The notes under the pieces: model-generated
Databases searched by the model: none
What the model was told of the DNA's origin: nothing
Seen by the model: only the letters and a program-made list of their open reading frames with translations
Made by a program: the position numbers and the translations under genes
In this document: positions 9,460-17,093 of the stretch, in pieces
Layout of the letters: every line of letters begins with the position of its first letter
How positions within the stretch are numbered: the stretch's first letter is position 1
From: Flavobacterium gilvum
GTDB lineage: Bacteria; Bacteroidota; Bacteroidia; Flavobacteriales; Flavobacteriaceae
Assembly (NCBI RefSeq): GCF_001761465.1
Contig: NZ_CP017479.1
Location: 4,092,001 to 4,156,000 of the forward strand
Direction: 5' to 3'
Length of the DNA: 64,000 nt

Positions 9460-11001
9460 TTACAAAGGTATATTCCCGTGTTTTCTGTTAGGTACGACAC
9501 TTGCTTTGTTTTCTAGCATACTAAACGCTTTTATCAATTTGCGCCTAGTATCTTGAGGCAAGATAACCTCATCAATAAAACCGCGTTGTGCCGCCGTGTA
9601 TGGATTTGCAAATAAATCGGCATACTCTGCTTCTTTCTCTAAGAGTTTTGCTTCGTGGTCTTCGGCCTCGTGTATTTCTTTTTTGAAGATAATTTCCGAT
9701 GCGCCTTTTGCTCCCATCACAGCAATTTCGGCAGAAGGCCAGGCAAAATTCATATCGGCTCCAATGTGTTTGGAATTCATTACATCATAAGCACCACCGT
9801 AAGCTTTTCGCGTAATTACCGTTACCCTTGGCACGGTAGCTTCGCTCAATGCATAAAGCAGTTTTGCTCCGTGAACAATAATTCCGTTCCATTCCTGATC
9901 TGTTCCTGGTAAAAAACCCGGCACATCCACCAATACCAGTAGCGGAATATTAAAGGCATCGCAAAAACGGGTAAATCGTGCTGCTTTTTTCGAACTATTC
10001 ACATCGAGACAACCCGCCAAAAACATAGGCTGGTTTGCCACAATCCCGATACTTCTACCACCCAGTCGGGCAAAACCCACGAGGATATTTTCAGCGTAAT
10101 TTTTATGGATTTCAAAAAAAGAATCTTCATCTATAATTCCACAGATTACACTATGCATATCATAAGGCTTGTTCGGGTTGTCTGGAATAATATTCGCTAA
10201 TTCGTCTCGTATTTCATCCTTAAGTTCATACGGCAAATTATTTGGTTTTTCTCTATTATTTTGAGGCAAATAACCTAACAATCTTTTGAGATCTTCCAAA
10301 CAAACCAAATCATTCGCCGAAGTACAATGCGCCACCCCCGACTTGGCAGAATGTGTACCCGCACCACCCAATTCTTCAGAGGTTACGGATTCATTTGTGA
10401 CGGTTTTCACCACATTTGGACCAGTAACAAACATATAGCTGGTGTCTTCTACCATCATCGTAAAATCAGTCATAGCAGGAGAATAAACAGCCCCTCCAGC
10501 ACAAGGCCCCATTATAGCCGAAATTTGCGGAATCACACCACTCGCTTGCACGTTTCTGTAGAAAATATCGGCATAACCTCCCAACGAACGAACACCTTCC
10601 TGAATGCGTGCCCCACCTGAATCATTCAGTCCAATCATGGGCGCACCCATTTTGACAGCCATATCCATTATTTTACAAATTTTCTCGGCATGCGTTTCGG
10701 ACAATGAACCTCCGAAAACGGTAAAATCCTGCGCAAAAATATAAACCAATCTCCCGTTTATGGTTCCGTATCCAGTGATGACCCCGTCACCATAGTACAT
10801 TTCGTTTTCCATTCCAAAATCGGTTGTGCGGTGAGTCACCAACATTCCAATTTCTTCAAAAGAACCTTCATCCATCAAATAATCAATACGTTCCCTTGCA
10901 GTCAGTTTTTTGTTCGAATGCTGTTTGGCAATACGCTTTATACCGCCGCCCAAATGAGCCTCGGCAATTTTATCGTTGAGTGTTTTTATTTTGTCTTGCA
11001 T
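9460..11001 (-). CDS. Acyl-CoA carboxylase carboxyltransferase (beta) subunit
   Basis: Transfers the carboxyl group from biotin to an acyl-CoA, most likely propionyl-CoA. 513 residues, two crotonase-like halves as in PccB. Visible features: [18 protein letters not shown], the first-half oxyanion region AGGAVYSPA, and the second-half [20 protein letters not shown]. It is the last gene of a minus-strand set: biotin carrier (13582), biotin carboxylase (13000), then this subunit. A 559-bp repeat array separates it from the carboxylase gene, so it may have its own promoter or depend on read-through. The acyl-CoA specificity (propionyl versus acetyl or methylcrotonyl) is inferred. Confidence 0.92.
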   Translation of the reverse strand: MQDKIKTLNDKIAEAHLGGGIKRIAKQHSNKKLTARERIDYLMDEGSFEEIGMLVTHRTTDFGMENEMYYGDGVITGYGTINGRLVYIFAQDFTVFGGSLSETHAEKICKIMDMAVKMGAPMIGLNDSGGARIQEGVRSLGGYADIFYRNVQASGVIPQISAIMGPCAGGAVYSPAMTDFTMMVEDTSYMFVTGPNVVKTVTNESVTSEELGGAGTHSAKSGVAHCTSANDLVCLEDLKRLLGYLPQNNREKPNNLPYELKDEIRDELANIIPDNPNKPYDMHSVICGIIDEDSFFEIHKNYAENILVGFARLGGRSIGIVANQPMFLAGCLDVNSSKKAARFTRFCDAFNIPLLVLVDVPGFLPGTDQEWNGIIVHGAKLLYALSEATVPRVTVITRKAYGGAYDVMNSKHIGADMNFAWPSAEIAVMGAKGASEIIFKKEIHEAEDHEAKLLEKEAEYADLFANPYTAAQRGFIDEVILPQDTRRKLIKAFSMLENKASVVPNRKHGNIPL

Positions 11002-11055
11002 ACAATTTTAACCGCTAAGTTTTTATTTTTTTTTTGCTAAAGCCAATTTATTTTT

Positions 11056-11551
11056 AAACCATTAAGAAATTAAGAAAATTAAGTTCTGTCTTTCTAAATG
11101 AAACTTAATTCCTTAATGGTTCAAATATTTTTTCTCCTTTGGCTTTAGCCAACTCTTTTTTTGAACCATTAAGAGATTAAGAAAATTAAGTTTTGCTTTT
11201 CTAAATGAAACTTAATTTCTTAATGGTTTAAACATTTTTTCTCTTTTGGCTTTAGCCAACCCTTTTTTGACCTATTAAGAGATCAAGAAAATTAAGTTTT
11301 ACTTTTCTAAATGAAACTTAATTCCTTAATGGCTCAAATATTTTTTCTCCTTTGGCTTTACCCAACTCTTTTTTTGAACCATTAAGAGATTAAGAAAATT
11401 AAGTTTTGCTTTTCTAAATGAAACTTAATTTCTTAATGGTTTAAATATTTTTTCTCCTTTGGCTTTACCCAACTCTTTTTTTGAACCATTAAGAGATTAA
11501 GAAAATTAAGTTTTGCTTTTCTAAATGAAACTTAATTTCTTAATGGTTTAA
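11056..11551. repeat. Five tandem 107-bp hairpin repeats inside the carboxylase locus
   Basis: Units start at about 11056, 11163, 11269, 11376 and 11483, a period of 106-107 bp; the last is only the hairpin part. Each unit has a left arm AACCATTAAGARATTAAG, then AAAATTAAGTT and a short loop, then the opposing arm CTTAATTYCTTAATGGTT. A T-rich spacer containing CTCCTTTGGCTTTA follows. The arms themselves iterate the word ATTAAG with an 8-base step. Copies 2, 4 and 5 are nearly identical. No open frame. It fills the whole gap between the carboxyltransferase and biotin carboxylase genes. Confidence 0.95.
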
Positions 11552-11560
11552 GTTAATTCT

Positions 11561-13000
11561 TCAATTTGGCAATCGTATTATTTTTTGATCTTCAAAATAC
11601 TGTTTCAATGCGACTAGAGCAGCGATTTCGGCTTCTTTATTTATTTGTTTTTTTAAGACATCGGCATTGTAATATTTCTTCACAAAATGAGTATCAAATT
11701 TCCCCGAACAAAACGCTTCGTGTTCAAAAACAAATTTCCCAAAAGGTAAAGTCGTCTGAACGCCTTCTACATGGTAATCTCCAATAGCTTTTATCATCAG
11801 CTGGATCGCTTCGTCACGGGTTTGTCCGTAAGTGATTAATTTAGCTAGCATTGGATCGTAATAAATCGGAACATCCATACCTTGTTCAAAACCGTTATCC
11901 ACACGAATCCCTTCGCCGACAGGCAATTGATATACATCCAAATGTCCCACACTCGGCAGAAAATCATTCAGTGGATCCTCGGCATAAACACGCAATTCCA
12001 ACGCATGTCCTTTTATTTTTAAATCTTCTTGTTTAATAGTCAATGCTTCACCCCTTGCCACTCTAATTTGAAGCTCGACCAAATCGATACCGGTAATCAA
12101 TTCCGTTACCGGATGTTCTACCTGCAAACGGGTATTCATTTCGAGGAAATAAAAATTATTCTTTTCATCTAATAAAAATTCAACAGTTCCGGCTCCAAGA
12201 TAATCACAGGATTTAGCAACTAACACCGCAGCCTCCCCCATTTTCTTTCGCAATTCTGGAGTCAAAATAGCTGAAGGTGCCTCTTCAACCACCTTTTGAT
12301 GACGACGCTGAATACTGCATTCCCTTTCAAATAAATATAAAATGTTACCATGACTGTCTGCCATCACCTGAATTTCGATATGTCGTGGTGAAGCCACATA
12401 TTTTTCTATAAAAACAGAACCATCACCAAATGCTGCTACCGCTTCACTTATGGCGCGATTCATTTGGGATTCAAAATCAGCATCGCTTTCTACCACGCGC
12501 ATTCCTTTTCCGCCCCCGCCCGCCGAAGCTTTAATCAAAACAGGAAACCCAATAATTGTAGCTGCCTGTTTGGCTTTTTCAATATCGGTAATTGCTTCGT
12601 CAATACCTGGAACCATTGGTATATTATAGGTTTTCACAGCCTCTTTCGCCGCCAGTTTGCTTCCCATTATTTTGATAGCTTTTGATTTTGGACCAATAAA
12701 AATAAGATTGTTTCCTTCTACTTCTTCTGCAAAATCAGCATTCTCGCTCAAGAAACCATAGCCAGGGTGAATAGCATCCGCATTTAGCGATTTGGCCGCC
12801 TCGATAATTTTACTTCCCAATAAATACGATTGGCTCGAGGGAGCTTCCCCAATCCAAACCGCTTCATCAGCAAATTTTACGTGAGGTGCATTCCTGTCGG
12901 CTGTTGAGTAAACCGCAACGGTTTTAACACCCATTTTTCGAGCAGTTTTCATCACCCTAATGGCAATCTCACCTCTATTGGCAACTAGTATTTTTTTCAT
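11561..13000 (-). CDS. Biotin carboxylase subunit of acyl-CoA carboxylase
   Basis: ATP-grasp enzyme that carboxylates the biotin on the carrier protein. 479 residues: N-terminal KKILVANRGEIAIRVMKTARKMG, ATP-binding glycine loop ASAGGGGKGMRVV, RRHQKVVEEAPS, active-site EMNTRLQVEHPVTE, and a C-terminal BC domain to residue 450, all as in AccC/PccA. It lies 99 bp downstream of the carrier gene on the same strand. A separate short carrier gene plus this AccC-length protein means the holoenzyme is assembled from three polypeptides, unlike the fused PccA of many proteobacteria. Confidence 0.93.
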   Translation of the reverse strand: MKKILVANRGEIAIRVMKTARKMGVKTVAVYSTADRNAPHVKFADEAVWIGEAPSSQSYLLGSKIIEAAKSLNADAIHPGYGFLSENADFAEEVEGNNLIFIGPKSKAIKIMGSKLAAKEAVKTYNIPMVPGIDEAITDIEKAKQAATIIGFPVLIKASAGGGGKGMRVVESDADFESQMNRAISEAVAAFGDGSVFIEKYVASPRHIEIQVMADSHGNILYLFERECSIQRRHQKVVEEAPSAILTPELRKKMGEAAVLVAKSCDYLGAGTVEFLLDEKNNFYFLEMNTRLQVEHPVTELITGIDLVELQIRVARGEALTIKQEDLKIKGHALELRVYAEDPLNDFLPSVGHLDVYQLPVGEGIRVDNGFEQGMDVPIYYDPMLAKLITYGQTRDEAIQLMIKAIGDYHVEGVQTTLPFGKFVFEHEAFCSGKFDTHFVKKYYNADVLKKQINKEAEIAALVALKQYFEDQKIIRLPN

Positions 13001-13069
13001 ATTTTAATAGATAAAAGAGGAAAGACCGCTTCACTGTTAGAGTCAAGAAAAAACTTCCCTAACACTTTT

Positions 13070-13098
13070 CTTGCATCTTGTCTCTTACTTCTTGTTTC
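13070..13098. repeat. Intergenic tract of CTTGNNN heptamers
   Basis: Four successive 7-base words (CTTGCAT, CTTGTCT, CTTACTT, CTTGTTT) fill the end of the gap between the carrier and biotin carboxylase genes. Loosely complementary A/G-rich words (AAGAGGAAAGACC, GTCAAGAAAAAA) lie at 13015-13050. Confidence 0.55.
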
Positions 13099-13099
13099 C

Positions 13100-13582
13100 C
13101 TATTCAAACTCAATTAACAACTGACCTTTATCCACCACATCGCCTTTACTCACCGAAATAGATTTGATAATCCCGTCGCGAGGCGAAAGAAAACTGTTCT
13201 CCATTTTCATGGCGCCCAAAATGATTAAATTATCATTTTCTTTTACGCTTTGTCCAACTGTAACATTAATTTCTAAAATCAACCCCGGCATGGGCGCCTT
13301 AATCGCATTGACTTGCTTAGTCGACCCCATTTCAAAACCCATTTCTTTAATCAAAATATCCAAAGAATTTGAAATCTTCACCGTGTAATTGGTATTATTA
13401 ACCCTAACCGTATAACATTTATGATTGAAATCCGAAGTAGTGATTTCGGCTTTATAAGGTATGTTTTGTTGTAATACATGAAATTCTTTTGTTCCCGTGC
13501 GAATTGCGTCTAGCTCAAAAACGCTATCCTTTTCAAAATCAAATTGAAAACTATCATTAACAGTTACCTTATAATTACTCAT
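13100..13582 (-). CDS. Biotin carboxyl carrier protein of acyl-CoA carboxylase
   Basis: 160 residues. The C-terminal half (about 90-160) is a biotinyl/lipoyl domain: INAIKAPMPGLILEINV, then the biotinylation site LGAMKMEN with Lys near residue 125, and GDVVDKGQLLIEFE. The N-terminal 85 residues are a beta-rich region of the kind found before the carrier domain in pyruvate/propionyl carboxylases. First gene of the carboxylase set. A palindrome GAAAACGTTTTC lies 55 bp upstream of the start. Confidence 0.92.
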   Translation of the reverse strand: MSNYKVTVNDSFQFDFEKDSVFELDAIRTGTKEFHVLQQNIPYKAEITTSDFNHKCYTVRVNNTNYTVKISNSLDILIKEMGFEMGSTKQVNAIKAPMPGLILEINVTVGQSVKENDNLIILGAMKMENSFLSPRDGIIKSISVSKGDVVDKGQLLIEFE

Positions 13583-13636
13583 CCTTTATTCTTTTTAGAC
13601 CAAATAATAAACATAAACAGCATAAAAATAGAAAAA

Positions 13637-13648
13637 GAAAACGTTTTC
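13637..13648. promoter_or_regulatory. Palindromic candidate operator upstream of the carboxylase genes
   Basis: GAAAACGTTTTC is a perfect 12-base palindrome of the type bound by LacI/GntR-like repressors, 55 bp before the carrier start. A near copy (AAAACGTTTTC) lies at 14112-14122 before the ankyrin gene. The rest of the 576-bp gap 13583-14158 shows only AT-rich DNA. Confidence 0.35.
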
Positions 13649-14111
13649 GTGAGAAAAAATTATAAATAAGATTGTTTCAAAAGCAAATAAAAAAACTTCT
13701 CTTTACCATAAAAAGATAAGAAAACCCAACAAAAGTGATAGTAACAATCAAAATCATATATACAAGTCGGCAACCAAAAAATGAATCTGAATCCGAATAT
13801 TTATCTTAAAAATCAGCCCAAAGCTTAAACTAAATAAAGCAAATTATTGATTTTTCATACTCCGTTAGTACCAATTTCAGCCAGTTTATTTATCTAATTA
13901 TCAAACAAGTCTATTTAGAGCAAAAAAGGCTATTACTAATACTACCTAAAAACCTTTTTTTTATTAATTTTAATCAAGTCATTACTTTGGTTTTGTTGAT
14001 AATTATTCAATATAAACACACAAAACAAGATAAAAAATATAAAAATCATTTTTTAATCACATTTTTTTTTATTTTATTCATATTTTTTAGTAAATTCGAA
14101 TACGAAATAAA

Positions 14112-14122
14112 AAAACGTTTTC
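14112..14122. promoter_or_regulatory. Near-palindrome upstream of the ankyrin gene
   Basis: AAAACGTTTTC, sharing 11 bases with the perfect palindrome at 13637, lies 37 bp before the ATG at 14159. Confidence 0.3.
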
Positions 14123-14158
14123 GGATAAAAAACAAAATAACTTTTAAGACATAATATC

Positions 14159-14545
14159 ATGAAAAAATCAATCTTTTTTTTAGGAATTGCACTATTCACT
14201 TTCATAACTATTTCAACGGCTTCAAATACCATTTCGGAAGTAAAAAAAGAAAAAATAACCATCGACTACGATGAAATAACTCCTTTATGTGTTGCAATCA
14301 TTAAAGGCGACCTTGAAATAGTCAAAAAATTTGTAGAATACGGTACAGATGTAAATCAAAAATCAAACGGATTAACACCATTGATGATTGCTGCACGAAG
14401 CAATAAAGTAGAAATTGTTAAGTATCTTTTACAAAACCCAAGTGTAAAAATTAACGAAAAAGATTCTAACGGTTTTACAGCTTTGAAATATGCTGAAATT
14501 TCAAACGCTACTGACACAATTGAAATTTTAAAAAACCATAAATAA
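14159..14545 (+). CDS. Exported ankyrin-repeat protein
   Basis: 128 residues. A signal peptide (KKSIFFLGIALFTFITISTA) is followed by two to three ankyrin repeats: TPLCVAIIKGDLEIVKKFVEYGTDVN, GLTPLMIAARSNKVEIVKYLLQ and GFTALKYAEISNATDTIEILK. Ankyrin stacks bind other proteins; the partner is unknown. The secretory signal puts it in the periplasm or on the envelope. It stands alone and ends at a clear terminator. Confidence 0.85.
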   Translation: MKKSIFFLGIALFTFITISTASNTISEVKKEKITIDYDEITPLCVAIIKGDLEIVKKFVEYGTDVNQKSNGLTPLMIAARSNKVEIVKYLLQNPSVKINEKDSNGFTALKYAEISNATDTIEILKNHK

Positions 14546-14649
14546 ACCGTATGTTATTCCAAAATAGCTCAATAAAATTGGACTAATAACATAATTTTAA
14601 CCATACAACCAACCATAATTTGGTAAATGATTTTGTTTGCCACTAAAAC

Positions 14650-14704
14650 CCGATCGTTCCCAAGAAATTCAATTTTTGAAAATCATTGGGAACGATTTTT
14701 TTAT
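14650..14704 (+). terminator. Terminator downstream of the ankyrin gene
   Basis: ATCGTTCCCAA pairs with TTGGGAACGAT around a 23-base loop, followed by a run of T. Confidence 0.7.
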
Positions 14705-14726
14705 TATTATATCAAAAAAAAAAGCA

Positions 14727-16982
14727 TTACAAAACCAACAAACCAAATTCCCTCAATGTATTCACCGGTTTTGAATACCAAAACAATTCGAAATCTTCCA
14801 GTTGTTGTTCAAAATTGTTTTTTATTTCCTGAAAAGAATAAATCTTCAAATTTGAGACGGAGATTTTCTCCAGTATTTCAACCAGCCATTGACCCTCTGT
14901 TTTATTGGTCTGTATCGTAAAACTTTCTTTTTTGTCGTGAAAAGTAAGCGACATCATTTCCCAGGAATTTCCTTTTTTGGATTTAGAGAAATGTTCTACG
15001 GTAGGTTTCCCTCCCAACCAAACTATTTTGGCCGTTGGCTTAATATTAAAATCATTTTCATTTTGCAACGCATCAAAAATAAAATCGGGATGAATTTTTG
15101 TTTTCGGAATTTTAAAATCAAACCAGTCCTGTAAATCATAGTCAAAACAGATTCCGTGCATATAATTGAACAATGATTTCTTGAGTCCAAAACTAAATTT
15201 ATCGTGATCGATTCCTGTCGAATCGACAAAATTAATATCATTATTAGCAAAAGTTCCAATGGCATCTATTTCTTTTATAGCTCCATATTGTTCCGGAAAC
15301 ATTCCCACAGGACTGTGTGCCGTCATCGCAAATTGATGCCAAAACCCAGATTGCAGGACGCCAGCTTCAAAAAGTTGACGAACCATTTCGAGACTGTCAA
15401 CGGTTTCCTGAATGGTCTGTGTTGGGTAACCGTACATCAAATAGGCGTGTACCATAATCCCTGCTTCGGTAAAATTTCGGGTAACCTTGGCTACTTGTTC
15501 CACCGTTACTCCTTTGTCGATTAATTTCAATAATCGGTCCGAAGCCACTTCTAGCCCACCGGAAACAGCAATGCACCCTGAAGCTTTCAGTAGCAAACAC
15601 AAATCTGCAGTAAAACTTTTTTCAAAGCGAATGTTTGTCCACCACGTAACCGACAATTTTCTGCGAAGGATTTCGAGAGCCAAAGCACGCATCAAAGCCG
15701 GTGGCGCAGCCTCATCTACATAATGAAAACCGGTTTCTCCCGTTTGTGCAATCATTTCTTCCATTCGGTCGCAGAGCAAACTTGCAGCCACAGGTTCATA
15801 AACCTTAATATAATCGAGCGAAATATCGCAAAAAGTACATTTTCCCCAATAACAGCCATGCGCCATAGTGAGTTTATTCCAGCGTCCGTCACTCCACAAA
15901 CGATGCATCGGGTTTACGATTTCGATAACCGAAATGTATTTATCCAAAAGTAAATCAGAATAATCGGGTGTTCCTACTTGCGACTGTTTATAATCCGGTT
16001 TAATGGAATTGTTTTTATAAACAACTTCTCCGTTTTCTAGGAGAAAGGTTCTTTTATACGAATTGTGATTTGTATTTTCAATATTAGCAATTAACTCTTC
16101 TATTGGCGTTTCGCCATCATCCAAAGTGATAAAATCAAAAAACTCAAAAACCCGAGGATCCGAAAGCGACCGCAATTCAGTATTTGGGAAACCACCACCC
16201 ATCGTAATCTTAATATCTGAATACTGTTTTTTCACCCATTGCGCAGAGCGAAAAGCAGAATATAAATTCCCTGGAAACGGAACCGAAATTAAGAAAAATG
16301 TCGGTTGAATCGTTTCTATTTTTTCTTTTAAAATAGAAAGAAGAATTTCATCAATATAAGTTGGTTCCTGCTGCAAAGCTTCGTACAATCCATCAAAAGA
16401 ATTGGCACTACGCCCAAGCCTTTCGGCATAACGGCTGAAACCGAAATTTTCATCGACGCACTCTACTATAAAATCGGAAATATCTTCGAGGTATAAAGTT
16501 GCTAAATGCTTGGCTTTATCCTGCGTCCCCATTGTCCCGAAAGCCCAATCGAGTTCTTCCAATTGTTCAAAACGAGAAGCTTCTGGCAGGAAATCTTCCT
16601 GACAAATTTGAAGTGACAATGTTGGATTTTTTCCTTGCAAAAAAGCAATAACCGAATCGATAGTTTTGATGTATTCGTCCTGTAAAGCGAAAATTCGTTT
16701 GCAGTTGTCGGTCGTTGGTTGATGGTTGATGGATTTAAACAAATCACTCAATCCTTTTTTAGAAAACAATTTCAAAATTACTTCAATACCCAAATCTGCC
16801 TGAACCGAATCTATATTTTTTGTATTCAGAAATCCTTTGATATAAGCCGTTGCCGGATACGGAGTATTCAGTTGGGTAAATGGAGGCGTTATGAGGAAAA
16901 GTTTTGGTTTCAAGAGTTTTTTTTTGCAAAAATACGGGATATTTTCAGTTTCATTCCATAAAAGATAATTATTGCTTTTCAA
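14727..16982 (-). CDS. Cobalamin-binding-type radical SAM protein
   Basis: 751 residues. The N-terminal part (about 25-290) has the layout of a B12-binding Rossmann domain: KLFLITPPFTQLNTPYPATAYIKGFL, and later KITMGGGFPNTELRSL. The radical SAM core follows, with the iron-sulfur site in HGCYWGKCTFCDIS near residue 376. The spacing there is CX4CX2C, not the usual CX3CX2C. GGLEVASDRLLKLIDKGVT and AYLMYGYPTQTIQET are typical radical SAM strands. The substrate is unknown; no peptide precursor or lipid pathway gene is adjacent. It is transcribed divergently from the T9SS substrate gene. Confidence 0.85.
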   Translation of the reverse strand: MKSNNYLLWNETENIPYFCKKKLLKPKLFLITPPFTQLNTPYPATAYIKGFLNTKNIDSVQADLGIEVILKLFSKKGLSDLFKSINHQPTTDNCKRIFALQDEYIKTIDSVIAFLQGKNPTLSLQICQEDFLPEASRFEQLEELDWAFGTMGTQDKAKHLATLYLEDISDFIVECVDENFGFSRYAERLGRSANSFDGLYEALQQEPTYIDEILLSILKEKIETIQPTFFLISVPFPGNLYSAFRSAQWVKKQYSDIKITMGGGFPNTELRSLSDPRVFEFFDFITLDDGETPIEELIANIENTNHNSYKRTFLLENGEVVYKNNSIKPDYKQSQVGTPDYSDLLLDKYISVIEIVNPMHRLWSDGRWNKLTMAHGCYWGKCTFCDISLDYIKVYEPVAASLLCDRMEEMIAQTGETGFHYVDEAAPPALMRALALEILRRKLSVTWWTNIRFEKSFTADLCLLLKASGCIAVSGGLEVASDRLLKLIDKGVTVEQVAKVTRNFTEAGIMVHAYLMYGYPTQTIQETVDSLEMVRQLFEAGVLQSGFWHQFAMTAHSPVGMFPEQYGAIKEIDAIGTFANNDINFVDSTGIDHDKFSFGLKKSLFNYMHGICFDYDLQDWFDFKIPKTKIHPDFIFDALQNENDFNIKPTAKIVWLGGKPTVEHFSKSKKGNSWEMMSLTFHDKKESFTIQTNKTEGQWLVEILEKISVSNLKIYSFQEIKNNFEQQLEDFELFWYSKPVNTLREFGLLVL

Positions 16983-17093
16983 TTAACTGATTAATGATAA
17001 AATAAAAGTTGAATAGAATGTTTTGTAAATAATTAAAGACATTTACAAAAAACAATTATCTTTATAATCCCTATTTACTCAAACCAAAAACCT

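Noticed and set aside
11056..11551. The 107-bp array considered as a CRISPR array
   Set aside because: Unit length is too long, there are no unique spacers between constant short repeats, and each unit is itself a hairpin plus a conserved spacer.
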